Shown here in pieces: positions 34,525 through 43,304 of a stretch of DNA of 64,000 nt. The stretch spans positions 3,537,501 through 3,601,500 of the forward strand of contig AP018318.1 of assembly GCA_003990705.1 (NCBI GenBank), read 5' to 3'. The DNA comes from Nostoc sp. HK-01. Lineage in GTDB: Bacteria > Cyanobacteriota > Cyanobacteriia > Cyanobacteriales > Nostocaceae. Both the position numbers and the translations under genes were made by a program. Position 1 is the stretch's first letter. The number at the start of each line of letters is the position of its first letter. The notes under the pieces are model-generated. The model did not search any database and was not told the DNA's origin. It saw nothing but the letters and a program-made list of their open reading frames with translations.

Positions 34525-35178
34525 TTATTTATCTTCAAGTAATTGGTTAACTTGTTGTCCGCGACGACCAGTTTTAATTTCATAACGGCGAGTCAGGTTG
34601 TCTTGGTAGTTCATGTCTCTAGCCGCAGCAGCGTTAACGAAAGCATCGCAATTTTTACCTTGAACAACAGTTGAAGAACTACTACTATTTTCTTCTGTGC
34701 GGTTATTGTTGTTATCACGAGATTCGCTATTATTTTGGCTACCTTGACTAGCACCACTACCGCTAACACCAATCCCAAAAATACTGACACCACCACCACC
34801 GCCATCATTGTGGCTGCGAGAAGCACTAGAACGAGTGCTGGTAGAGGTTGCTAAGGCTATTTTGCTGGAACTATTGCGAGTATTGTTACCTAAACCAACA
34901 TCGCTACACAAGGCGCGGGGATCGTTGGCGAGAGTTTTGGGATCAACCCAAGATTGATGGTCGCCTAAACCTTGAATTTCACTATTACCGACTGGGTTAC
35001 TGGGTGCGCTGGGTGTAGAATTATTCACATTTGCATTACCGACAGCGCCAGGAATCACATTACCTGGTCTGAAGATACCCGCAGGTCTAACATCAAAGGG
35101 GCCTGCAAAAGCAGGGAATGTAGTGGTCAAAAGTGCAGTAGCAGTCAACAAAGAACTGGTGATATGGCAGAATTTCAT
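34525..35178 (-). CDS. Secreted low-complexity protein (217 aa)
   Basis: A signal peptide (MKFCHITSSLLTATALLTTTFPAFA, cleavage after AFA) is followed by a mature protein rich in Asn, Ser and Gly: NNSTPSAPSNPVGNS, SHNDGGGGGVSIFGIGVSGSG and NSESRDNNNNRTEENSSSSS. The only ordered-looking parts are DHQSWVDPKTLANDPRALCSDVG near residue 75 and a C-terminal helical stretch NYQDNLTRRYEIKTGRRGQQVNQLLEDK. Cyanobacteria commonly have such proteins of unknown function. It is probably periplasmic or cell-surface. It precedes the 138-aa secreted gene and could share its transcript. Codon use is normal. Confidence 0.7.
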   Translation of the reverse strand: MKFCHITSSLLTATALLTTTFPAFAGPFDVRPAGIFRPGNVIPGAVGNANVNNSTPSAPSNPVGNSEIQGLGDHQSWVDPKTLANDPRALCSDVGLGNNTRNSSSKIALATSTSTRSSASRSHNDGGGGGVSIFGIGVSGSGASQGSQNNSESRDNNNNRTEENSSSSSTVVQGKNCDAFVNAAAARDMNYQDNLTRRYEIKTGRRGQQVNQLLEDK

Positions 35179-35646
35179 GGTTGGTCTCCTAAAATTTAAG
35201 TGTTTTTCGCTTGGGTTTCACCCCTACACTCACTCAATAGGTTGACCTTGATTTTTTTATGCAGCCCCTTGGCAGATTTGTGAAAAAATTCTTTGATGTC
35301 GCCATGATGAGCAACTGTCATCACAGGAATGATCAGAGAAATAGGCGATCGCACTTTTCACAATCTATTTTCGTTGAAGAAGGCAGAAGGTTCTATTTAG
35401 AAGGGGATTCAACACCATGCTTAATTGGGGCTACCAAATTTTCAATTTGCTGGGGGTCTTAAACCCTTGCTTTCTTGGGTCACGGACAGAGAGCAGAAAA
35501 CGGTATTCCTTCTGCCTTGTGCCTCCTGCCTTCTGCCTTTCTAGATAAAGTAATATATCAATATGTATATATTATTTACATAATTGTAGGTAATTTACTG
35601 GTTTTGGGATTAATAGAGCAATCAACCTTGTTGCTTCTACTGAATT

Positions 35647-36231
35647 ATGCAGTATCCTCTGGAACTTACCTTCAAATTTTGGGCATTAGCACCGCAAATC
35701 TCTATTGTTAACGCTCAGGGTAATTTGGTTTTCTACGTTAAACAGAAACTTTTTAAGCTCAAAGAAGCAATTACAATTTTTGCTGATGCTGAACAAACTA
35801 ACCCTTTATACTACATCAAAGCCGATCGCATTATTGACTTCTCGGCTCGTTATGAATTTGCCGACACTAATGGGACAAATATCGGTGCAGTGAAACGTCG
35901 GGGCTTAAAATCTATTTGGCGTGCGCGTTATGACATCTTTGATGGCGACAGTACTTATTTAACTATTCAAGAGAAAAATCCTTGGGTGAAAGTTGCAGAT
36001 GCTTTATTTGCAGAAATCCCTGTTTTGGGTATGTTTACTGGTTATGTATTCAACCCCGTCTATTTGGTGAGTCGGGCGGATGGTACGGTGGTGATGCGTT
36101 TGGAGAAAATTCCCACTTTTTTGTCGCGGAAATTTATTATCAAAGCTGTTGATCAAATGAGCGATCGCGAAGAGCAGCAGGTTTTGTTAAGTTTAATTAT
36201 GATGCTGCTACTAGAGAAAAATCGTGGCTAA
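35647..36231 (+). CDS. LURP-one-related / Tubby-C-like protein (194 aa)
   Basis: A soluble protein of the LOR (LURP-one-related) group with a tubby-like beta-barrel fold. The evidence is the order of strands QYPLELTFKFWALAPQISI, NLVFYVKQKLFKLKEAITIFAD, YYIKADRIIDFSARYEFADTNG, IGAVKRRGLKSIWRARYDIFDG and YLTIQEKNPWVKVADALF, then a hydrophobic central helix (EIPVLGMFTGYVF) and RFIIKAVD-like C-terminal strands. The K-ADRIIDFSARYEF and SIWRARYDI pattern is typical. Function is unknown; plant members bind membranes or phospholipids. It is followed by a perfect 18-bp palindromic terminator and converges on the amidase gene. Confidence 0.8.
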   Translation: MQYPLELTFKFWALAPQISIVNAQGNLVFYVKQKLFKLKEAITIFADAEQTNPLYYIKADRIIDFSARYEFADTNGTNIGAVKRRGLKSIWRARYDIFDGDSTYLTIQEKNPWVKVADALFAEIPVLGMFTGYVFNPVYLVSRADGTVVMRLEKIPTFLSRKFIIKAVDQMSDREEQQVLLSLIMMLLLEKNRG

Positions 36232-36237
36232 GTCAAC

Positions 36238-36273
36238 AGGCAAAATAAAATTAATATTAATTTTATTTTGCCT
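36238..36273. terminator. Perfect 18-bp palindrome, bidirectional terminator
   Basis: AGGCAAAATAAAATTAAT followed directly by its reverse complement lies exactly between the convergent LURP-one-like and amidase genes (stops at 36231 and 36292). The palindrome has A/T-rich ends and no loop, so the RNA hairpin would have a small tetraloop. It probably ends transcription in both directions. Confidence 0.75.
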
Positions 36274-36291
36274 AACTACACCACTGAATAA

Positions 36292-37236
36292 TTAGCCAAT
36301 TAGTTTTTGCCAAGAATTTGGCCCAACAATTCCATCAGCAGTTAAACCATTTTGCTGTTGGTATTTCTTGATGGCTGCTTCTGTTTGCGGGCCGTAAACA
36401 CCATCAGTTTCCACACCAACGCGGTATTGTAGATATCGTACCACTGTTCCCCCAGCGTGGTTGGGTCGGATAATGCGTTTTGCCAAAATCAGATTTATCG
36501 CATTCCATGTAGATGTGTTGGCAACTCCCGATGGGGCTATTCCTACAATTTTTTGAAAGTTCTCTACAGCAGAACTAGTTATTTCTCCCAAGACATTATC
36601 TTCTACTAAGGGCTTACCATTTTTATCGGTAATTTTTAACCGATTTAAAGCTTTTTGTAATCTGAGCGTTGTGGTATCAACATTCTGTTCTTCATCGGGG
36701 ACAGGAGGAACAGGAGTGGTAGGAACTTTACCCGTTAAGCCTTTGACAATAGCATTAGCCATTGCTTCCGAGTTAAAAAGATTCACATCTTTTTGGGAAT
36801 CAATAAAGCAACCCTCTACTAAAATTGCAGGCATATTAGTATTGCGGATCACAAATAAGTGAGAACCACTTTTAACACCCCGATTAAAAAAGCCTAATTT
36901 GACAATTTCATCTAATACAGGCTTCGCTATTTTTCTACTTGTCTCACTACCTGCAAACACTTCTGTACCGTTGGCTTGGCCGTTAAAAGAGTTAAAATGT
37001 ATAGAGACAAATACTTCCACTCGATTAGCATTGGCTTTATTGACTCTTTGTGAAAGTGAATCTTTCACCGAAGAGCTAGGGCGGTCTGGTCTACATGAAA
37101 TGACTTCATGCCCCAAAGCCTTTAATTTTTCTATAACTTTATTGCCGACTTCTAATGTTAAATTATCTTCTATTTTTATCCCTCTAGCCCCAGTATCTGG
37201 AGGAGAATTATGTCCGATATCAATGCCAAATTTCAT
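36292..37236 (-). CDS. N-acetylmuramoyl-L-alanine amidase with peptidoglycan-binding domain
   Basis: A 314-aa protein. The N-terminal Amidase_3 domain (about residues 1-175) has the Zn ligand motifs: FGIDIGHNSPPDTGARG (His), NLTLEVGNK (Glu), and VFVSIHFNSF (His), and the catalytic Glu is in NMPAILVEGCFID. A linker (about 178-190, TTPVPPVPDEEQN) joins it to a C-terminal region (about 192-314) with PG_binding_1-type repeats, the second of which reads VVRYLQYRVGVETDGVYGPQTEAAIKKYQQQNGLTADGIVGPNSWQKL. It cleaves the stem peptide from MurNAc in murein turnover or septal splitting. There is no clear signal peptide, which is unusual for a cell-wall enzyme. Confidence 0.88.
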   Translation of the reverse strand: MKFGIDIGHNSPPDTGARGIKIEDNLTLEVGNKVIEKLKALGHEVISCRPDRPSSSVKDSLSQRVNKANANRVEVFVSIHFNSFNGQANGTEVFAGSETSRKIAKPVLDEIVKLGFFNRGVKSGSHLFVIRNTNMPAILVEGCFIDSQKDVNLFNSEAMANAIVKGLTGKVPTTPVPPVPDEEQNVDTTTLRLQKALNRLKITDKNGKPLVEDNVLGEITSSAVENFQKIVGIAPSGVANTSTWNAINLILAKRIIRPNHAGGTVVRYLQYRVGVETDGVYGPQTEAAIKKYQQQNGLTADGIVGPNSWQKLIG

Positions 37237-37743
37237 GTCCTAGTCCTTGTTTTTATTTGATACTAATTTAACGCTTGAAAGCATAAGCTTTCACTCTCAA
37301 GCACTCCATATTTGCCTACTAAATTTACTATTTATAATAAACTTCCACTTAATTCATTTTTATTTTAACAAATGCTAATTGTTATTTACTTTATTTATTA
37401 ACATAAACGAAATTATAATAATTTGTTAATTTTCTGGTCAGAAAAAAATATCAACTCTCTTACTGCGTTAACTACATAGCGCAGTGAGGCTACTGCGTCT
37501 GATTTCAGAACTATTGGGAATTAACCCTCCGCATAGGTTTTAAGCAAAACAAAATAAGAATAGCATGTGATCCAGGCTTGTTTCCCAGATGCTTAAGTTC
37601 ACTTCATAACTCCAGTTATGGCGTATGAAGTGGTAATCAAGGTGCGATCGCCGCTAAAATGCCCACTAACAGTTGTAATATGAACGCTTGTTAGAGAAAT
37701 AACATCGCCATATCTCTAATTGGTGTAGTGGATTTTCCTGAAA
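37237..37743. other. 507-bp intergenic region between divergent genes
   Basis: A/T-rich spacer upstream of both the amidase and the 100-aa secreted protein. It carries a hairpin at 37600-37632 (CACTTCATA paired with TATGAAGTG), inside which CATAAC/GTTATG (37605-37624) offers an alternative shorter stem. It also has CTACATAGCGCAGTGAGGCTACTGCG around 37470-37497, a cyanobacterial spacer repeat type. No gene is credible here. Confidence 0.55.
37600..37632. repeat. Inverted repeat with two mutually exclusive stems
   Basis: The outer 9-bp stem CACTTCATA/TATGAAGTG and the inner 6-bp stem CATAAC/GTTATG share bases, so an RNA copy could fold in either of two ways. It lies about 110 bp upstream of the 100-aa secreted gene. 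A regulatory role is conceivable but not shown. Confidence 0.4.
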
Positions 37744-38046
37744 TTGAGCCGAATGAAATATTTTGCCCTAATATTGCTCCTCATACTCTCCAGTTTCTAC
37801 ATATTTCCAGCCTATGCTTCTGTATGCCGTAATTACGACGGTCGTCAGATTTGCATTATCAGTATTAATCGCAGCGCCAAAAATTATTGGGAATATCGGG
37901 CTATTGTGAGTGTGGATGGTGAAAAAAGACCCCTTGAGCTATACAACTGTCGTCAAAAAGTGAGAATTCAGTTAGATGGGACTGTTATACCCTTTGAAAA
38001 TAAAGACCCTGGCCAGTTCATCTGTAGCTTTTTCAAGAAACCCTGA
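37744..38046 (+). CDS. Small secreted protein (100 aa) of unknown function
   Basis: A clear signal peptide (MSRMKYFALILLLILSSFYIFPAYA; cleavage after AYA) starts a 100-aa protein. The mature portion is about 75 aa, with four cysteines (CRNYDGRQICIISI, YNCRQKVRIQL, QFICSFF) that could form two disulphides, and a central basic beta-rich core. No domain is recognised. The ATG at 37744 starts at the sequence GCCGAATG; an ATG three codons later is an alternative. A stand-alone gene followed by a gene-poor stretch. Confidence 0.65.
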   Translation: MSRMKYFALILLLILSSFYIFPAYASVCRNYDGRQICIISINRSAKNYWEYRAIVSVDGEKRPLELYNCRQKVRIQLDGTVIPFENKDPGQFICSFFKKP

Positions 38047-38129
38047 CTAATAGACAAGGGTGTAGAGAAGAGCTTGACGTTTGTCTCCTCAGTTAAAAAT
38101 ATGCAAATTAAATGTGACTTCTAGGCTAT

Positions 38130-38231
38130 TTATTTTCTCTGTGTGGCAAACACACAACCAATGATAAACACAGTGAATCCCACGTAACCCAATACAGTTA
38201 CCCATTCTTGCCAGTCAAATGCGTTATTCAT
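38130..38231 (-). CDS. Candidate small single-helix membrane protein (33 aa)
   Basis: A short minus-strand frame, ATG at 38229-38231, stop TAA at 38130-38132. It encodes a polar N-terminus (MNNAFDWQEWV), one hydrophobic helix (about residues 10-29, TVLGYVGFTVFIIGCVFA) and a positive tail (TQRK), the topology of small membrane subunits such as CydX or photosystem small subunits. I cannot match it to any known one. A Shine-Dalgarno-like AAAGGAGAG lies about 25 bp upstream, too far for ordinary use, and could instead serve a 7-codon frame. The reading is provisional. Confidence 0.4.
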   Translation of the reverse strand: MNNAFDWQEWVTVLGYVGFTVFIIGCVFATQRK

Positions 38232-38443
38232 CTGTAATCACAACCATACTCTCCTTTAAAATCCTAAAGGTTGGCGTTGCCACTTATTCCTGGGTGTTGT
38301 CCAAACATAGTCAGATAAATTCCCAAAAAATTTTTCTCGCTTTCCGGAATTAGTCTCGGTGCAGTGGTATTACCTATCAGTACAGCGATTTATACAGAAA
38401 CTCTATATTTAAATTTGGGCAATATAGCCCCACTGCCTTTCTT

Positions 38444-38472
38444 AAAAGCCCGGCCATTATGGCTGGGCTTTT
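38444..38472. terminator. Hairpin terminator in gene-poor region
   Basis: AAAAGCCCGGCC at 38444-38455 pairs with GGCTGGGCTTTT at 38461-38472 (12 bp, one G-T pair) around ATTAT. It has the AAAA/TTTT flanks of a bidirectional rho-independent terminator, yet no annotated gene ends nearby, which suggests an unrecognised transcript. Confidence 0.65.
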
Positions 38473-39334
38473 GAGTATAAGCAATAAGCTGGTGTACTTC
38501 CTATGACTGATACCATTTCACGAAAAAAATGATGCAAATTTATGGGTTTTTCATTCTTTCCCCCTGCTCTCTGCTCCCTGCCCCCTTCTCCTCTGCTTCT
38601 TCGGTCAGCGTTTCATGATGACCGCTGTTTGGTGTAGTCTGGATATTTATGATTGCGTTGTAGTGCTGAATACCTTGACGAATCAAATTTAGTGCTGGTC
38701 TTTTTCATACTGAGTTAGATACCATATTGCAACTGTTAAGTGTGCTGAATGATTCGATTCAGAATCAGCTAAAGCGCATTGGTTAAATCTTGTGAGCAGT
38801 TCTCAATCTCGTAAATTGTTGGATATTACTGGTTTCTCTGACTGATTGTGCATAATTAGTTTAATTTTAGTTTTATAAATAAAATTAGATTATGAGACTC
38901 AGATATGAAGGCGATGCCGTCAAAGAGCAAATCCCTATTCTGAGTTTTTTACTGTTAATAGCTGAGAAATAATATTGAAGAAAGTTAAGTAGAAAATGTA
39001 CTAAATATTCTCAGGCTGACACGGAAAGGCTCAAGAGAAGAGTGCATTTTTTGTAGCGGATGAATGGCGATCGCCCATAGACTTACCAAGCAACTATACT
39101 TATGAGTTTGTATCTTTAACTTGATTGGCGATCGCCCAAGAATAGAGCATAATCTAAATTAGATTTTTTTATATCAAATTATGATAAATTTTTGCCGAAA
39201 AATTATGTAATTTTGCTTATAATCAAAAAGTGTCTGCTCAAACTATAAGCGTTAAATTTTTTCTATTGACACTCAACTGTCAGAAATTAAAATAAAAACT
39301 AATTCTCAATCCACTCCATCCTATCCCTTGTGGG

Positions 39335-39850
39335 ATGGTTCGTCTAGCATATCAAAAAAGACGAGAAATCCCCATTGATTTTTCTGGAGAAAAGATGTAT
39401 CTAGCACATTCATTCATCAGTGATGGCAAGCAACAGAACTCTCAGAAGCCTTTAATTTTGGCAGTGGAAGATAATGATGATAATCTCCTGCTAATTAGTT
39501 ATGCTCTTGAGTCGCTAGGCTGTCAATTCATCTGTCAATCAGACAGTTCCTCAACGTTTGTGGTAGCTAAAGAGTATCAGCCAGACTTAATCATGCTAGA
39601 TATTTTGTTACCTAGTCTCAGTGGGATTGAAGTTGTCCGTTATCTTAAGAACGATTCGCTAACTTACAAAATTCCCGTACTTGCGGTTACAGCTTTAGCC
39701 ACCAGAGAAGATCGACAACGCATCCTCCAGGCTGGATTTGATGAATACATCAGCAAACCATTCTTAATTGAGGATTTAGAAACGGTTGTGCGTCGTCTGC
39801 TCAGGGGAAAATTAGAGCCACATTCCAGTTATGAACTGTGTCAGGATTAA
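39335..39850 (+). CDS. Single-domain response regulator (CheY-like)
   Basis: A protein of up to 171 aa with a receiver domain at about residues 38-160. Features are the acidic pair AVEDNDDNLLLI, the phospho-acceptor Asp in DLIMLDILLP, a Thr in LAVTALATREDRQ and the Lys of DEYISKPF. It has no output domain. The upstream ATG (MVRLAYQKRRE) gives a long basic N-terminus that is not typical; the ATG at 39392 (MYLAHSFISDG) is a more likely start. It converges on a run of four minus-strand two-component genes and may serve one of those kinases. Confidence 0.85.
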   Translation: MVRLAYQKRREIPIDFSGEKMYLAHSFISDGKQQNSQKPLILAVEDNDDNLLLISYALESLGCQFICQSDSSSTFVVAKEYQPDLIMLDILLPSLSGIEVVRYLKNDSLTYKIPVLAVTALATREDRQRILQAGFDEYISKPFLIEDLETVVRRLLRGKLEPHSSYELCQD

Positions 39851-39860
39851 GGCAAATTTG

Positions 39861-41003
39861 CTACTCTTTGTTTTCTTCAATACTTTTTGGTAGTCGTACT
39901 GTAAACACACTGCCTTTACCCAGTTCAGAGGCAACTGTAATATTACCACCGTGCGCTTCGGCAATTCTATAGGAGAGATGTAGCCCTAAACCACTACCAG
40001 ATCGCTTATTTCTGCCTTGACGAAATCGCTCGAAAATTCCTGCTTGGTCTTCTGGGGCGATACCATAACCTGTATCTTCAATTGTGATGATGACCCAAGT
40101 TTTACCTTGAAGGTTGTTTGTTTCTTCTGAGAAGCAAATTGTGATCCCGCCTGTATCGGTAAATTTGATGGCGTTACCCAGGAGGTTATTGAACACCCGA
40201 CGTAGTTCTAAAGCATCACCCATGACAATACCAGGATCTGTTGTATTTTGCGCTAAACCACTGGTGTCTACTTCTACATATAAATTTTTCTCATTAGTTA
40301 GGGGTGATAATTCGCTGACTACTTCTTGAACTATTTCTGGTAAGTTACAAACTTCATCGTTAAAGGTCTTTTTCCCTGCCTCTAGACGATAAACTTCTAG
40401 CAAGGTATTGACCATTTGCATTAAGTTTTGGTTGCTGCGAATCATGACGGAAATCGCTTGTTTCATTTCTGGCGAAATTTTGCAGAATGTTTCGTCTTGA
40501 AACAAACCCAGCATTCGATCAGCCGCTACTAAGGGGGTACGCAAATCATGGGTGAGGCGTGATACAAAGTCTTCTCGTTGGCGAGACATTTTTTGCTGTT
40601 CGTCTAAACTGTGCTTGAGTCGCAATAGCGATCGCACTCTCGCTAAGAGTTCATCTGTATCAAAAGGTTTGCGAATAAAATCATCAGCACCATTGTCAAG
40701 TCCTTCCACAACACTCGATTCATGAAAGGCGGTGATTAGCAGAATCGGAACATAACTTTTAATTTCTGGGTTCTGACGAATGCGACGAGTAACTTCATAA
40801 CCGTCCATCCCTGGCATCATCACATCAAGCAGAATTAAATCAGGCGGAGATTGTTCCACATATTTTAAAGCTGATTTACCGTCGGAAACTAAATCAATTT
40901 GATAACCTTCACTTTCTAAAATTGTTTGAACTAAAATCAGGTTATCTTTAGTGTCATCAACAGCAAGAATCCGATCAATTTTAGGCTTTTCCACTACAGA
41001 CAT
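39861..41003 (-). CDS. Receiver-histidine kinase hybrid (380 aa)
   Basis: A receiver domain at residues 8-130 (AVDDTKDNLILVQ, DLILLDVMMPGMDGYEVTRR, DDFIRKPF) is followed by a HisKA domain with the phosphorylated His of SRLTHDLRTPLVAAD and HATPase_c with DTGYGIAP, FRQGRNKRSGSGLGLHLSY. It is cytoplasmic. This receiver-then-kinase order is a common cyanobacterial type: the receiver takes phosphoryl from an upstream kinase and controls the linked kinase. It is the last gene of the minus-strand run (PAS kinase, Rcp1-like RR, RR-kinase, this gene), 26 bp after the previous one, so it should be co-transcribed with it. Confidence 0.9.
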   Translation of the reverse strand: MSVVEKPKIDRILAVDDTKDNLILVQTILESEGYQIDLVSDGKSALKYVEQSPPDLILLDVMMPGMDGYEVTRRIRQNPEIKSYVPILLITAFHESSVVEGLDNGADDFIRKPFDTDELLARVRSLLRLKHSLDEQQKMSRQREDFVSRLTHDLRTPLVAADRMLGLFQDETFCKISPEMKQAISVMIRSNQNLMQMVNTLLEVYRLEAGKKTFNDEVCNLPEIVQEVVSELSPLTNEKNLYVEVDTSGLAQNTTDPGIVMGDALELRRVFNNLLGNAIKFTDTGGITICFSEETNNLQGKTWVIITIEDTGYGIAPEDQAGIFERFRQGRNKRSGSGLGLHLSYRIAEAHGGNITVASELGKGSVFTVRLPKSIEENKE

Positions 41004-41029
41004 GATTAATCTACTTTTGTGCTAGGGAT

Positions 41030-42364
41030 TTATAGTTTTAGGTGAGGATACCTCATCGATGAACGACGGGATTGAGGAGAAGATTGGTGAGGATTATGAG
41101 CCGAGAAAAAAATATTTTCACCATCAACATTTAAAGCCGGGATGTTTCCGGCTCCATTTTGGGATAATATTTGTCGTGGTAGTTCAACTTTAAACATCGA
41201 ACCAACTCCTAATTCGCTCTCGATAAAGATAGTGCCACGCATCATCCTGACTAAGGAATCGACAATGGCTAAACCCAATCCTGTACCCGGATATTTCCGC
41301 GTCAGACTTTGATCGACTTGGCGGAAGGCTTCAAAAATGTGTTGAAAATCTTTGGGTGCTATCCCAATACCTGTATCACGAACTGCGATCGCTATCCGAT
41401 TCTCAGGAAGTTCTTTAACTTCTACCCAAATAGAACCTGTTTCGGTAAACTTAATCGCATTTGATAGCAAATTGATTAATATTTGGCGTACACGTACCGA
41501 ATCATTAAATACCCAAGGGTTTTCTAAAATTATCTGTATTTGCAAAGCTATTTTTTTAGCTTCCGCTAGGGATTGCATCTCGGTAACAGTTGCATTAACT
41601 ACTTTTGTTAAATCAAATAATTCAGATTTTAATTCTAATCTTCCGGCTTCCAATTTAGAAAAGTCTAGAACTTCATTTAATAACATCAATAAATGCTTGC
41701 CGTTATTCAGAATCCTCTCAACCATATCAGTTTGTTGAGGTGTTAATTGACCAAATTTTGGCCGCAATAATATTTGCGAAAACCCAATAATCGCATTCAT
41801 TGGTGTTCGCAATTCGTGAGACATCGTAGCTAAAAATTGCGTTTTTAGTCTTGATGCTTCGATTAACTTGAAGTTTTGCAGTTGAATTTGTTGCCGTTGT
41901 CTTTCGAGTTCTTGATTTTTACGGATGAGTTGTTCGTGACTTTCTTTTAACTGTTGGAGTGCTAAATTTGCTTGCATTTCGGCGCGATATACTCGCATAG
42001 CATTGCGTAAAACTTGTGCCAATGTTTCTGAAGATACGCGTGATTTAGAAAGATAGTCTGTAGCACCAGCTTTCATCAATTCGACAGCAATTTGTTCATC
42101 TCCTTGTGCTGTCAGAACAACTAAAGGAACTTTGATTTCTGATGCATGTATCCTGTGAATCAGTGTTAAGCCATCTTGATCTGGTAAGCGATAATCTAGG
42201 AAAACACAGTTAAATGTGGTATTTGTCAAAGCGAGTAGTGCTTCATGTCCATTACCAGCCTCCGACAGTTCCATTTTGACACCTGCTTGCATCAAGGCGC
42301 GGCGTACTGCCATCCGGTCTACTTCATCATCATCTACAACCAAAATTCTCAGCGTTTCTTCCAT
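41030..42364 (-). CDS. Receiver-histidine kinase hybrid (444 aa)
   Basis: A receiver domain (about 5-125: VVDDDEVDRMAVRRAL, CVFLDYRLPDQDGLTL, VVLTAQGDEQIAVELMKAGATDYLSKSR), a helical coiled linker (about 130-170: LALQQLKESHEQLIRKNQELERQRQQIQ, given here in parts), HisKA with LATMSHELRTPMNAIIGFSQ and HATPase_c with DTGIGIAP and GTGLGLAIVDSLVRMM. The C-terminal tail (about 35 residues, ending PHQSSPQSRRSSMRYPHLKL) is low complexity and extends past the kinase. It is the third gene in the minus-strand run. It probably relays signals from the PAS kinase upstream. Confidence 0.9.
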   Translation of the reverse strand: MEETLRILVVDDDEVDRMAVRRALMQAGVKMELSEAGNGHEALLALTNTTFNCVFLDYRLPDQDGLTLIHRIHASEIKVPLVVLTAQGDEQIAVELMKAGATDYLSKSRVSSETLAQVLRNAMRVYRAEMQANLALQQLKESHEQLIRKNQELERQRQQIQLQNFKLIEASRLKTQFLATMSHELRTPMNAIIGFSQILLRPKFGQLTPQQTDMVERILNNGKHLLMLLNEVLDFSKLEAGRLELKSELFDLTKVVNATVTEMQSLAEAKKIALQIQIILENPWVFNDSVRVRQILINLLSNAIKFTETGSIWVEVKELPENRIAIAVRDTGIGIAPKDFQHIFEAFRQVDQSLTRKYPGTGLGLAIVDSLVRMMRGTIFIESELGVGSMFKVELPRQILSQNGAGNIPALNVDGENIFFSAHNPHQSSPQSRRSSMRYPHLKL

Positions 42365-42631
42365 TTGCTTTTTTTTTCGCTGTCCAATGCGATTTGAGGT
42401 ATATCATTTTTATTTTCAAGCTATCCAAATAAAAAGTGTGAGAGTTGAGTTAAATGTTTGGATATAAGAATTTTAAAAAAATTATATTTTGGGGACATTT
42501 GTCTATTCATTAATAATATCCCGATTTGGGAATTATCTTGCGGAATGTTCTCAATCTTAAATGATTATTTTAGTTGGCTTTGTATTTATTACCTCCTCTG
42601 GTGTACATATTTCCTATCAACTTTTAGTAAA

Positions 42632-43063
42632 TTAAGGTAGTTCACACAATATCCAGTATTTGTTTAGGGCGGACATTGTATCGACAAATTTATTGAATGT
42701 GAGAGGTTTGAGGATATAACCAGCAACATTTAAGTTATAGGCTTGTACCCTATCTTGATCCTGGTTTGAGGTCGTCATCACAACTACAGGCGTTGTGCAT
42801 AAATTGGGATCGGAACGCAATTCTTGGAGAAATTCAATGCCGTTCATTTTTGGCATATTTAAATCTAGTAAAACTAATCTTCTCTCAGTTGGTAAGCAGG
42901 GAGATTGATCTTCATTACTCCGCAACATAGCGAGGGCTTCTAAACCATTACTTGCTAGATAAATGGGATTGGTAATATTAACTTTCTTAAATGCCCGCTT
43001 GACATTCATGACATCAACTTCATCATCCTCCACTAGTAGTATATTAATAACTCTTTCTATCAT
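42632..43063 (-). CDS. Rcp1-like single-domain response regulator
   Basis: A 143-aa receiver with the Rcp1/CheY style: INILLVEDDEVDVMNVKRAFKK, RLVLLDLNMPKMNGIEFLQELR (phospho-Asp), VVVMTTSNQDQDRVQAYNLNVAGYILKP. Rcp1 proteins are the phosphorelay partners of cyanobacterial phytochrome and PAS kinases and dimerise through their C-terminal helices. It lies between the 444-aa hybrid kinase and the 667-aa PAS kinase on the same strand. The spacer of 267 bp downstream suggests it may be a separate transcript from the 444-aa gene. Confidence 0.92.
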   Translation of the reverse strand: MIERVINILLVEDDEVDVMNVKRAFKKVNITNPIYLASNGLEALAMLRSNEDQSPCLPTERRLVLLDLNMPKMNGIEFLQELRSDPNLCTTPVVVMTTSNQDQDRVQAYNLNVAGYILKPLTFNKFVDTMSALNKYWILCELP

Positions 43064-43304
43064 CTTTTTAGGAACTAATTAGAAATTTTGTTTTTGTCAA
43101 ATAAATCACTAATTAATATAAATTTGATTATTAGCATTTAATTACTTAATGATATTTTTAAAGTTAGTAATTAATAACTGCATAATCATTAACGAGAAAA
43201 GCCTGATTAAGCTCACTATTATTGTAAATGAGCCTGTTAATGCCTGTCCTCAGTCATTGGTGAGAGTTGTAAACAAATATTTTGCACCCTCGGCTTGAGC
43301 AGTT

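Larger units (their letters stand above)
38047..39334. other. 1.3-kb gene-poor region
   Basis: Apart from the 33-aa candidate at 38130-38231 and a hairpin at 38444-38472, I see no gene. There is a TCTGCTCCCTGCCCC-type short repeat near 38560-38595 and two HIP1-like GGCGATCGCC octamers (39067, 39127). A/T-rich DNA just upstream of the response regulator at 39335 (for example TATAATC near 39220) should hold its promoter. Small RNAs cannot be excluded. Confidence 0.5.

Noticed and set aside
35259-35462. 67-codon frame near the 217-aa secreted gene
   Set aside because: It has no start-site support and its composition is that of spacer DNA with a HIP1 octamer and repeat-like segments.
38880-38970. 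26-codon frame beginning MRLRYEGD
   Set aside because: Too short, no Shine-Dalgarno and no helix or motif to support it.
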